DNA of 64,000 nucleotides from contig JBELHJ010000006.1 of NCBI GenBank assembly GCA_042091495.1, positions 3,850 through 67,849 of the forward strand. The letters are read 5' to 3'. Below are positions 56,879 to 64,000 of the stretch, piece after piece. The position numbers were made by a program, and so were the translations under genes. A model generated the notes under the pieces. It saw nothing but the letters and a program-made list of their open reading frames with translations, searched no databases and was not told where the DNA came from. Each line of letters begins with the position of its first letter. The first letter of the stretch is position 1. The DNA comes from JBELHJ01 sp042091495 (lineage in GTDB: Bacteria; Bacteroidota; Bacteroidia; Flavobacteriales; Flavobacteriaceae).

Positions 56879-56887
56879 GTTCTTTGA
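56879..56887 (+). promoter_or_regulatory. boxA-like antitermination element
   Basis: GTTCTTTGA, about 27 nt into the transcript, resembling the boxA that precedes rRNA in Bacteroidota and binds NusB/S10. Confidence 0.5.
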
Positions 56888-57179
56888 TTTTTATAAAACC
56901 TAGTTTTCTAGAAATAGTGAAATCCGATTTATAGTCTCATTCAGTGTGTAAGCGCTGAAAGAATTATATCTAAGGCCTGCGAAAGCAGGTAACATAGCAA
57001 ATTTTGTTATGAAGAATGATTATCAAGTATTGTTTTATGAACAATGAAACAGTATGAGAAAATGGTTCACAGGGCTTCACAAGTCATTACATTATGACTT
57101 AAAGAACACTCGTGAAGCGTTAACCCTACTTTTAGTTAGGTGTTTGATGTAAGTCAAATTCATTAAAACTTCACAAAAG

Positions 57180-57225
57180 AAAGCCATATTAGAGTAGAAA
57201 TATTTTAATATGGCTTTTTATTTTT
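57180..57225 (+). terminator. Intrinsic terminator of the structured RNA
   Basis: AAAGCCATATT (57180-57190) pairs with AATATGGCTTT (57207-57217), 11 perfect pairs, 16-nt loop, T-rich tail to 57225. Confidence 0.88.
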
Positions 57226-57359
57226 AGATATTTTTGAACTTTTAATAAAAATTAAAAATTGAATAAAACTATGTAGTAATAAAGGAAAAGCCATGATCAT
57301 AATTTTATATATTTGCATTTCTTTAAAAGAACCTAAGTGTTTAATATAAAAACTGATTC

Positions 57360-59621
57360 ATGGTAAAATCGCCTTCAATTATTTATACTAAAACAGATGA
57401 AGCTCCAGCTTTAGCAACTCGCTCATTATTACCAATTATAAAATCGTTCACTAAATCTTCAGGAATCACAATAGAAACTAAAGATATTTCTCTAGCATCT
57501 AGAGTATTAGCTAATTTTCCTGAATTCTTAGATAAAGATCAACAACATGAAGACGCTCTAGCTTTACTAGGTGAATTAGCAAAACGTCCTGAAGCTAATA
57601 TTATAAAACTCCCAAATATCAGTGCTTCGATTCCACAGCTTAAGGCTACAATTTTAGAATTACAAAATCAAGGTTATAACCTGCCTGATTACCCAGATAA
57701 TCCCTCAAATACAGATGAAGAAATTATCAAATCAAAATATGATAAAATTAAAGGTAGTGCAGTTAATCCTGTTTTAAGAGAAGGAAACTCTGACCGAAGA
57801 GCTCCTAAAGCAGTAAAAAACTATGCAAAAAACCACCCTCACTCTATGGGTGTTTGGTCATCAAACTCTAAAACTCACGTTGCTACTATGGATAGTGGTG
57901 ATTTTTGTCATAATGAGAAGTCAATAACATTAAAAGAATCTTATAATTTAAGTATTATTTTTGAGGATAAATTTGGAAATATAAATCTATTAAAAGAAAA
58001 TTTATCTGTTCTTAAAGGGGAAATTATTGATGCTACTGTAATGCAGAAAAAAGCACTTTTAAATTTCCTTGATAAGCAAATTCAAGACGCTAAAAACAAT
58101 AATATTTTGCTTTCACTTCATATGAAAGCAACTATGATGAAGGTCTCTGATCCTATCATATTTGGTCACGTTGTTAAGACCTACTTTAAAAATGTATTTA
58201 ATAAACATCACGAAACATTTAATAAATTAGGTATCAACCCTAATAATGGTTTTGGAAATGTTATTGAAAAAATAGAAACACTGCCCCAACAACTTAAAGA
58301 AGATATTATAAATGATATCAATGAAGAATTGGCAAACAATGCAGATATAGCAATGGTTAATTCTGATTTGGGAATTACGAACTTGCATGTACCAAGCGAT
58401 GTAATCATTGATGCATCAATGCCTGCAATGATTAGGACTTCAGGAAAAATGTATAACCATGAAGGACAACTACAAGACACAAAAGCTATCATACCTGACA
58501 GCAGCTACGCCGCTATATATCAAGCAACAATTGATTTCTGTAAAGCTAACGGTGCATTTGACCCAACTACCATGGGAACTGTTCCTAATGTAGGGTTAAT
58601 GGCTCAAAAAGCAGAAGAATACGGATCCCATGATAAAACTTTCGAACTAACTGCTGATGGAATAGTTAAAGTTGTTGATTCTAAGGGAAACACACTTATT
58701 TCTCATAATGTTGAAACTGGAGATATATGGAGAATGTGTCAAGTTAAGGATGCACCCATCCAAGACTGGGTTAAATTAGCTATTAATAGAGCTAAAGCAA
58801 CAAATACTCCAATAGTGTTCTGGTTAAATCAAGACCGTGCTCATGATGCTGAATTAATAAAAAAGGTTAATAAATACATTACATATCACGACATCTTAGG
58901 AGTTGAATATCATATTCTTTCACCTGAAAAAGCTACAAGCTTTACCCTTAATCGTGTTAAAAATGGAGAGGATACAATATCTGTAACAGGAAATGTACTT
59001 AGAGATTATTTAACAGACTTATTTCCCATTTTAGAAGTTGGTACTAGTGCAAAAATGTTATCTATTGTACCTTTAATGAATGGTGGAGGATTATTTGAAA
59101 CAGGTGCTGGAGGGTCTGCTCCAAAGCATGTTCAGCAGTTTGAAAAAGAAAATCATTTGAGGTGGGATTCTTTAGGTGAATTTTTAGCGCTTGCTGTATC
59201 CTTAGAACATTACAGTCAGACTAATGACAATAAAAAAGCACAAGTCTTGGCAGATGCTTTAGATGTTGCAACTGAAAAGCTATTAAATAACAGAAAATCC
59301 CCTTCTAGACAGGTATATGAGCTAGATAATAGAGGAAGTCACTTTTATTTGGCACTTTACTGGGCTGAGGCTCTTGCAATTCAAGACAATGAATTAGAGT
59401 TAAAAGAAGAATTCACAGAGGTATATAACAGTCTTCTTACCAACGAACACCAAATTGTTGATGAACTCAATAATATCCAAGGGTACAAAATTGATTTAAA
59501 AGGTTATTACCTCCCTGATGAGTCTGAAGTCATAAAATCTATGCGACCAAGTGAGACATTAAATTCTCTACTGAATAAAATGTTAAACAAATCGCAAGTA
59601 ACTGTTAAAAGCTCCTTATAA
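57360..59621 (+). CDS. icd: NADP-dependent isocitrate dehydrogenase, monomeric
   Basis: Oxidative decarboxylation of isocitrate to 2-oxoglutarate in the citric acid cycle. 753 residues, the monomeric IDH-II type (about 740 residues), unrelated in sequence to dimeric Icd. Signatures are REGNSDRRAPKAVKNYAK, HPHSMGVWS and GGLFETGAGGSAPKHVQQF. A -7-like TATATTTG lies at 57308-57315. The upstream 134 bp (57226-57359) hold nothing else visible. The stop lies in the terminator loop. Confidence 0.97.
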   Translation: MVKSPSIIYTKTDEAPALATRSLLPIIKSFTKSSGITIETKDISLASRVLANFPEFLDKDQQHEDALALLGELAKRPEANIIKLPNISASIPQLKATILELQNQGYNLPDYPDNPSNTDEEIIKSKYDKIKGSAVNPVLREGNSDRRAPKAVKNYAKNHPHSMGVWSSNSKTHVATMDSGDFCHNEKSITLKESYNLSIIFEDKFGNINLLKENLSVLKGEIIDATVMQKKALLNFLDKQIQDAKNNNILLSLHMKATMMKVSDPIIFGHVVKTYFKNVFNKHHETFNKLGINPNNGFGNVIEKIETLPQQLKEDIINDINEELANNADIAMVNSDLGITNLHVPSDVIIDASMPAMIRTSGKMYNHEGQLQDTKAIIPDSSYAAIYQATIDFCKANGAFDPTTMGTVPNVGLMAQKAEEYGSHDKTFELTADGIVKVVDSKGNTLISHNVETGDIWRMCQVKDAPIQDWVKLAINRAKATNTPIVFWLNQDRAHDAELIKKVNKYITYHDILGVEYHILSPEKATSFTLNRVKNGEDTISVTGNVLRDYLTDLFPILEVGTSAKMLSIVPLMNGGGLFETGAGGSAPKHVQQFEKENHLRWDSLGEFLALAVSLEHYSQTNDNKKAQVLADALDVATEKLLNNRKSPSRQVYELDNRGSHFYLALYWAEALAIQDNELELKEEFTEVYNSLLTNEHQIVDELNNIQGYKIDLKGYYLPDESEVIKSMRPSETLNSLLNKMLNKSQVTVKSSL

Positions 59622-59636
59622 AAGGAGCTTTTTTTT
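59604..59636 (+). terminator. Terminator after icd
   Basis: AAAAGCTCCTT (59607-59617) pairs with AAGGAGCTTTT (59622-59632), loop ATAA, T-run to 59636. The icd stop codon is partly in the loop. Confidence 0.9.
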
Positions 59637-59660
59637 ACTTTTATTTCAAAATAAAAACTA

Positions 59661-62021
59661 GTGAAAAAACATTTATTGCTCCTAAGTCTCATTTCGACTT
59701 TATTAACCTACTCCCAAGAAAAATTTACCCTCACCGGAACTGTAAAAGATCAATCAAGTTTAGAATCCTTAATTGGAGTCAATATCATTATTCCTGAACT
59801 TCAAACAGGGACCACATCTAATGAATATGGTTTTTATTCTCTAACACTACCTAAAGGAAATTACAATATAGAAATTAGCTACTTAGGGTTTGAATCAATT
59901 AAAACCAATATAAATCTCGATAAAAATATTAGCTATAACATATCGTTAAAAGAAGCCACAGAAGATCTTGATGAAGTCGTATTAAAACAAAATATTGAAC
60001 GTGTTAAAATCAAAAATCCTGAAATGAGTGTGAACACATTGGCTATTGAAACTATAAAGAAAATGCCTGTAGTTTTTGGAGAAGTTGATATCATAAAATC
60101 AATTACCCTTCTTCCAGGAGTTACTAATGGAGGCGAAGGAACTTCAGGATTTAATGTGCGTGGAGGCGCTGCAGATCAAAATTTAATTCTATTAGATGAA
60201 GCCAATGTATTTAACTCCTCGCACTTATTTGGATTTTTCTCAGTTTTTAATCCTGATGCAATTAAAAACCTCAAATTATATAAAGGTGGAATTCCAGCTA
60301 GATATGGAGGTCGCGTTTCATCTGTTTTAGACATTTATCAAAAAGAAGGAAATAAAAATGAATTCCATGGAAGTGGTGGCATTGGATCTATTTCCAGTAG
60401 ATTACTTCTGGAAGGTCCTATTAAAAAAGAAAAAGGATCTTTTTTGGTAGGTGGTAGAAGTAGTTATGCCCATTTATTTCTTCCACTTTTTGACCTTGAT
60501 AATACAGCTTATTTCTATGATTTAAATACTAAGTTAAGCTATAAACTAAACGACAATAACAGTTTATATTTATCTACCTATTGGGGCAGAGATGTTTTTA
60601 AAATTCCTGGTACATTTAATAATTCCTTTGGAAATATGTTTTATAACCTGAGATGGAATCATATTCACAATGATAAACTATTCAGTAATTTATCTTTAAT
60701 TTATTCTGATTACGATTACTTTTTAAACCTTGGATTTATTGAATTTGACTGGACTTCTGGAATCAAGAATTTTAATCTTAAATATGATTTTAAAAACTAT
60801 ATCTCTAATAAATTAAAATTAGAGTATGGTGTAAATAGTATATACTATGACTTCAATCCAGGTATTATAGAACCTACAACTCAAAATTCTCCTGTTCAAC
60901 CCGATGAATTAACTAAAAAATACGCACTTGAATCAGCTGCATATTTTGGAGCTGATTATAAGGTATCTAATAAAGTTTCTTTTTATGCAGGATTAAGATA
61001 TAGTAACTTCTTAAGATTAGGTCAAGAATACATCAATGTGTATGAGAATAATAATGCTGTTGTTTTTAACCAAGAACAAGGTATTTATGAAACAGGAAAT
61101 ATTATTGGAAGTAAAGCTTATGAAAGATCAGATGTAATAAAGAGTTTTAATAACTTAGAACCTAGAGCAGCAATTTCTTATGCACTAACAAATAATGCTT
61201 CTATCAAAGCGAGTTACAATAGAATGGCTCAGTATATTCACCTACTCTCTAACACAAATTCACCTAATCCTTTAGATGTATGGACACCCTCAGGCGAATT
61301 TATAGATCCACAGTTATTAAATCAATTTGCAATAGGTTATTTTAAAAGGTTTAATAATACCTATTCTTTAGAGATTGAAAGTTTCTATAAAGATGTTCAA
61401 AATAGGATTGATTATGTAGATGGTGCAGATTTAATTGGAAATAATGCTATTGAACAAGTTATTCTTAACGGAGAGTCAAGAGCTTACGGTTTAGAAATTT
61501 TATTTAAAAAGACCGAAGGACGCTTCAAAGGATGGTTATCTTACACCTTATCAAAGTCAGAGCAACTTACCAAAGGAAGAACTCCTGAAGAATCAGGGAT
61601 TAATAATAGCCAATGGTATGCCACGCCCTATGATAAAACCCACGATATATCATTAACAAACAGCTTTGAAATCAATAAAAAATGGTCATTGGCATCAAAT
61701 TTTATTTTTCAAACAGGATTAGCAGCTACGTTTCCAGAAGGACAATACCAATATAATAACGTAACCGTACCCGTTTTCGAACAACGTAATGCCAGTAGAC
61801 TACCATCCTATCATAGGTTAGATGTTTCTGCGATATACAAACCTAATAAACCCAATAAAAAAATTAAGGGCGAATGGGTATTCAGTGTTTATAATGTATA
61901 CAACAGAATGAATGCTAATTCCATTAGCTTTGGGCAAAATGAGGATACAAGGCAAAACGAAGCAGTAAAATTATCCATTTTTGGCGTTGTCCCATCTGTA
62001 ACTTATAATTTTAAATTTTAA
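59661..62021 (+). CDS. TonB-dependent receptor with carboxypeptidase-like domain (GTG start)
   Basis: Outer-membrane active transporter, 786 residues. Signal peptide about 1-19, CarboxypepD_reg-like domain (about 22-105), plug (about 120-225, with GFNVRGGAADQNLILLDEA), and 22-stranded barrel ending in NFKF. GTG start at 59661, followed by a good signal peptide. Co-transcribed with the DUF4249 lipoprotein (4-bp gap). The ligand is unknown. Confidence 0.93.
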   Translation: MKKHLLLLSLISTLLTYSQEKFTLTGTVKDQSSLESLIGVNIIIPELQTGTTSNEYGFYSLTLPKGNYNIEISYLGFESIKTNINLDKNISYNISLKEATEDLDEVVLKQNIERVKIKNPEMSVNTLAIETIKKMPVVFGEVDIIKSITLLPGVTNGGEGTSGFNVRGGAADQNLILLDEANVFNSSHLFGFFSVFNPDAIKNLKLYKGGIPARYGGRVSSVLDIYQKEGNKNEFHGSGGIGSISSRLLLEGPIKKEKGSFLVGGRSSYAHLFLPLFDLDNTAYFYDLNTKLSYKLNDNNSLYLSTYWGRDVFKIPGTFNNSFGNMFYNLRWNHIHNDKLFSNLSLIYSDYDYFLNLGFIEFDWTSGIKNFNLKYDFKNYISNKLKLEYGVNSIYYDFNPGIIEPTTQNSPVQPDELTKKYALESAAYFGADYKVSNKVSFYAGLRYSNFLRLGQEYINVYENNNAVVFNQEQGIYETGNIIGSKAYERSDVIKSFNNLEPRAAISYALTNNASIKASYNRMAQYIHLLSNTNSPNPLDVWTPSGEFIDPQLLNQFAIGYFKRFNNTYSLEIESFYKDVQNRIDYVDGADLIGNNAIEQVILNGESRAYGLEILFKKTEGRFKGWLSYTLSKSEQLTKGRTPEESGINNSQWYATPYDKTHDISLTNSFEINKKWSLASNFIFQTGLAATFPEGQYQYNNVTVPVFEQRNASRLPSYHRLDVSAIYKPNKPNKKIKGEWVFSVYNVYNRMNANSISFGQNEDTRQNEAVKLSIFGVVPSVTYNFKF

Positions 62022-62025
62022 TCAC

Positions 62026-62892
62026 ATGAATAATATTAAATACCTATATGCATTTTTAGTAATCTTCATGTTTTCCTGTGAAGAAGTTATCGAACTTGAT
62101 TTAAATGATGGGCAACAAAGACTAGTAATTGATGCAGGCATTAACTGGGAGAAAGGAACTGATGGAAAAAATCAAGAAATAAAGCTTACACTTTCTAGCC
62201 CTTATTATCAAAATGAAACATTACCTGCATCAGGGGCTAATGTTCAAATTATAAATTCAAATAATGACATTTTTAATTTTAACGAAATTAACAACACTGG
62301 TTTATACACTACATCAACATTTAACCCTGTTTTAAATGAATCTTATACTCTAGAAATTGAATATAAAGGACAAATATACTCTGGTAGCGAAACGCTTATT
62401 CCTGCTTCTGAGATAGATCGTGTTGAACAAACTAATGATACCGGTTTTACTGGTGAGGATATAGAGATTAAAGCCTTTTTAAAAGATTTGGACACGCCTG
62501 GTGTTGAGAATTACTACTTATTTGAAGAATATTTTATTAGAAAAGATGAATATATCTATGGGGTTGGTGATGACCAATTTGTTGACGGAAGTAACAATCA
62601 AGTATTTAGTGTAAACTTTTATAATTCAGATACTTTAAGAACCGGGGATAAACTTCGATTAAAAAATTTAGGGTGTTCTAAACGCTATTACCAATTTATG
62701 TTCTTACTTTTAAGTCAAACTGCAGATGGGGCTGGCGGACCATTTTCTACTACACCCGCTACAGTTAGAGGAAACATAGTTAATAAAAGTGATGAAGATA
62801 ACTACCCTTTTGGTTTTTTTAGACTTTCTGAAACAGATACGGTAGAATATACAGTTACCGAAGACGGGGGTTCTCAAGAATACAATGAATAA
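62026..62892 (+). CDS. DUF4249 family lipoprotein
   Basis: 288 residues with lipobox FMFSC (Cys18), thus a membrane lipoprotein, probably on the outer membrane. DUF4249 proteins are Bacteroidota-specific, usually next to a TonB receptor, and may act as its substrate-binding partner, by analogy to SusD (inference). The body is beta-rich. The 3' end overlaps murQ by 8 bp. Confidence 0.9.
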   Translation: MNNIKYLYAFLVIFMFSCEEVIELDLNDGQQRLVIDAGINWEKGTDGKNQEIKLTLSSPYYQNETLPASGANVQIINSNNDIFNFNEINNTGLYTTSTFNPVLNESYTLEIEYKGQIYSGSETLIPASEIDRVEQTNDTGFTGEDIEIKAFLKDLDTPGVENYYLFEEYFIRKDEYIYGVGDDQFVDGSNNQVFSVNFYNSDTLRTGDKLRLKNLGCSKRYYQFMFLLLSQTADGAGGPFSTTPATVRGNIVNKSDEDNYPFGFFRLSETDTVEYTVTEDGGSQEYNE

Positions 62893-63718
62893 AAAATTTA
62901 CTAAAATAACAGAGCAAGATTCACTTCATGACAAGCTTGAAGATATGCCTGTTAGCAAAATATTATCCTCAATAAATAATGAAGATAAAAAAGTTGCAGA
63001 TGCAGTAGAAAAAACTTTACCTCAGATAGAAGTCCTCGTGACAAATATAGTAAATAAGGTTTCAAACGGCGGTAAACTGTTTTATGTTGGAGCTGGAACC
63101 AGTGGTCGATTAGGAATATTAGATGCCTCAGAATGTCCTCCTACTTTTGGTGTTGATAATAATATTGTAATTGGCTTGATAGCTGGTGGCGACAAAGCTA
63201 TTAGAAATGCAGTTGAATTCGCTGAAGACAGTCAAACTCTTGGTTGGCAAGAATTAAAAGCACATCATATAAGTTCAAATGATGTTGTTGTTGGCATAGC
63301 TGCATCAGGAACTACACCTTATGTAATACATGCTTTAGAAAAATGCAACACTGAGAATATTATCACTGGTTGTATCACGTCAAACCCCGGTTCTCCTTTA
63401 GCCCAAGTTGCTAAATTTCCTATTGAAGTTGTGGTTGGTCCTGAATTTCTAACAGGTAGTTCAAGAATGAAATCTGGTACAGCCCAAAAAATGATACTTA
63501 ATATGATCTCTACTAGCTTAATGATACAATTAGGTCGTGTTAAAGGCAATAAAATGGTAGATATGCAATTAAGTAATCATAAACTTATAGATAGGGGTAT
63601 TAAAATGATTCAAAATGAATTAAAAATTTCAAAAGATGAAGCCTTAACTCTACTAAATGTCCATAAAAACGTGAGAGCTGCTATAAATTACTTTAATGAG
63701 TCAAAAAAGAACCAATAA
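62885..63718 (+). CDS. murQ: N-acetylmuramic acid 6-phosphate etherase
   Basis: Cleaves the lactyl ether of MurNAc-6-P to GlcNAc-6-P in cell-wall recycling. 277 residues of the SIS fold with GAGTSGRLGILDASECPPTFG split motif region (about 74-94), AASGTTPYV and SSRMKSGTAQK. It overlaps the DUF4249 gene (8 bp) and the DUF6095 gene (23 bp). The overlaps hint that the upstream receptor could import wall fragments. Confidence 0.95.
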   Translation: MNKKFTKITEQDSLHDKLEDMPVSKILSSINNEDKKVADAVEKTLPQIEVLVTNIVNKVSNGGKLFYVGAGTSGRLGILDASECPPTFGVDNNIVIGLIAGGDKAIRNAVEFAEDSQTLGWQELKAHHISSNDVVVGIAASGTTPYVIHALEKCNTENIITGCITSNPGSPLAQVAKFPIEVVVGPEFLTGSSRMKSGTAQKMILNMISTSLMIQLGRVKGNKMVDMQLSNHKLIDRGIKMIQNELKISKDEALTLLNVHKNVRAAINYFNESKKNQ

Positions 63719-63923
63719 ATCACTTTTAGTTAAAGGCTTAAAAATCCTATTAGGAACCTTATTTTTAATGTTTATAGGACCTACACTAACTTATATTGCC
63801 TTTTCTAACCAATCCAAACCGCTTTTTATTCCATTACTCATTATTGGAATAACATGTTGTTTATTGGCAATCTACTTCATGTTTAAAGGTATAATGACTA
63901 TAGTGGACAGTCTTTTTAAATAA
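63696..63923 (+). CDS. DUF6095 family small membrane protein
   Basis: 75 residues with two TM segments (about 16-34 and 43-62). I recognise the DUF6095 family of Flavobacteriia, of unknown function. Start overlaps murQ by 23 bp, so expression is likely coupled. No catalytic residue is apparent. Confidence 0.82.
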   Translation: MSQKRTNKSLLVKGLKILLGTLFLMFIGPTLTYIAFSNQSKPLFIPLLIIGITCCLLAIYFMFKGIMTIVDSLFK

Positions 63924-63956
63924 ATTTAATCACAAGTTCATAACTAAAACGTTATA

Positions 63957-63992
63957 AATAAAAAAACCCTTCATAAAAATATGAAGGGTTTC
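63957..63992 (-). terminator. Terminator facing left, for a gene beyond the right edge
   Basis: AAACCCTTCATA (63964-63975) pairs with TATGAAGGGTTT (63980-63991). The T-run exists on the minus strand only (complement of 63957-63966), so it mainly ends transcription coming from a minus-strand gene past 64000. On the plus strand only three T follow. Confidence 0.75.
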
Positions 63993-64000
63993 AAAAAAGG

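Larger units (their letters stand above)
56853..57225 (+). ncRNA. Unassigned structured RNA, about 370 nt
   Basis: No protein gene lies between rplS and icd (56711-57359). This part has GC near 41% in its core against far lower values around it and folds well by eye. The 5' domain (56935-57059) is closed by TCTCAT/ATGAGA and contains hairpins TCAGTG/CGCTGA (56941-56958), CCTGC-GAAA-GCAGG (56976-56989), CATAGCAA/TTGTTATG (56993-57011) and ATTGTT/AACAAT (57029-57045). The 3' domain has GCTTCAC/GTGAAGC (57074-57080 with 57112-57118) stacked on AAGTCAT/ATGACTT (57081-57100). AACAC (57105) can pair with GTGTT (57140) as a pseudoknot. A promoter, boxA-like element and terminator frame it. It lacks the landmark motifs of RNase P, tmRNA or SRP RNA. 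It could instead be a long leader of icd, but the terminator argues against this. Confidence 0.7.

Noticed and set aside
56853..57225. RNase P RNA or tmRNA
   Set aside because: No GGAAAGUCC/ACAGA-type conserved regions of RNase P; no tRNA-like end, CCA or tag-peptide frame ending in AA as in tmRNA.
1..64000. CRISPR arrays, insertion sequences, prophage, integrons or defence islands
   Set aside because: No regularly spaced repeats, transposase, integrase or restriction genes; gene content is core throughout.

Overview
The window is chromosomal DNA from a member of the Bacteroidota, most likely a marine-type Flavobacteriaceae. The evidence is strong AT richness, absence of Shine-Dalgarno sequences, promoters of the TTG-N19-TAnnTTTG type, TonB receptor/DUF4249 genes, Bacteroidota-only families (DUF4835, DUF6952, DUF6095, the RNA polymerase omega variant), a YtxJ bacillithiol-system protein, a monomeric isocitrate dehydrogenase and a long GAPDH. 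I see no insertion sequence, prophage, CRISPR array, tRNA or rRNA. The species cannot be named from the sequence alone.

Layout. 0.27-1.5 kb: peroxiredoxin, thioredoxin and DUF6952 in one short operon. 1.6-7.0 kb: an unknown membrane protein, an ABC-F protein, a cysteine-less TlpA-like lipoprotein, transaldolase and an SDR enzyme with a 19-bp operator-like dyad. 7.1-7.2 kb: SRP RNA on the minus strand with a near-perfect Bacteroidota promoter. 7.3-13.5 kb: glutaminyl cyclase, a thioesterase, a beta-helix-like lipoprotein, glyA, fahA and ytxJ. 13.6-24.4 kb: clpB, smpB, pcm, then a plus-strand run of metabolic and housekeeping genes (Gfo/Idh oxidoreductase, hydroxybutyryl-CoA dehydrogenase, DUF1015, YggS, an exonuclease/GIY-YIG fusion, a K+ channel, miaA).

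24.5-36.7 kb is a long minus-strand series: a two-component system, coaE, a YbbR protein, a glycosyltransferase, fabI, recN, DUF4835, coaBC, rpoZ, bamD, dapA and DUF6913. 36.8-44.9 kb: a 5'-nucleotidase split into two genes, ligA, prmC, ribD, a HAD phosphatase, an EamA transporter, a YigZ protein and a thioesterase. 45-54.8 kb: dnaA, a sugar-lactone oxidase-like flavoprotein, an RsmI-like methylase, a lysozyme-like membrane protein, mltG, a GNAT enzyme, dapF, an HtrA protease and an extended GAPDH. 54.9-56.7 kb: a coiled-coil membrane protein, trmD and rplS.

56.7-57.36 kb is the only long stretch without a protein gene. It holds the most unusual object in the window: a predicted structured RNA of about 370 nt with its own promoter, a boxA-like element near its 5' end, at least six helices, a possible pseudoknot, mutually exclusive pairings in its 3' half, and a strong intrinsic terminator. 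Its core is near 41% GC in very AT-rich surroundings. I cannot assign it to RNase P, tmRNA, SRP or any other family. The window ends with monomeric icd, a TonB receptor/DUF4249 pair, murQ and DUF6095, and a terminator that mainly serves a minus-strand gene beyond the right edge.

Most genes are core functions: protein quality control, cell wall and lysine synthesis, CoA, riboflavin, DNA replication and repair, and tRNA and ribosome biogenesis. The window looks like ordinary core chromosome around dnaA; the unassigned RNA, the one-sided ABC-F protein and several unknown membrane or lipoproteins are what merit attention.
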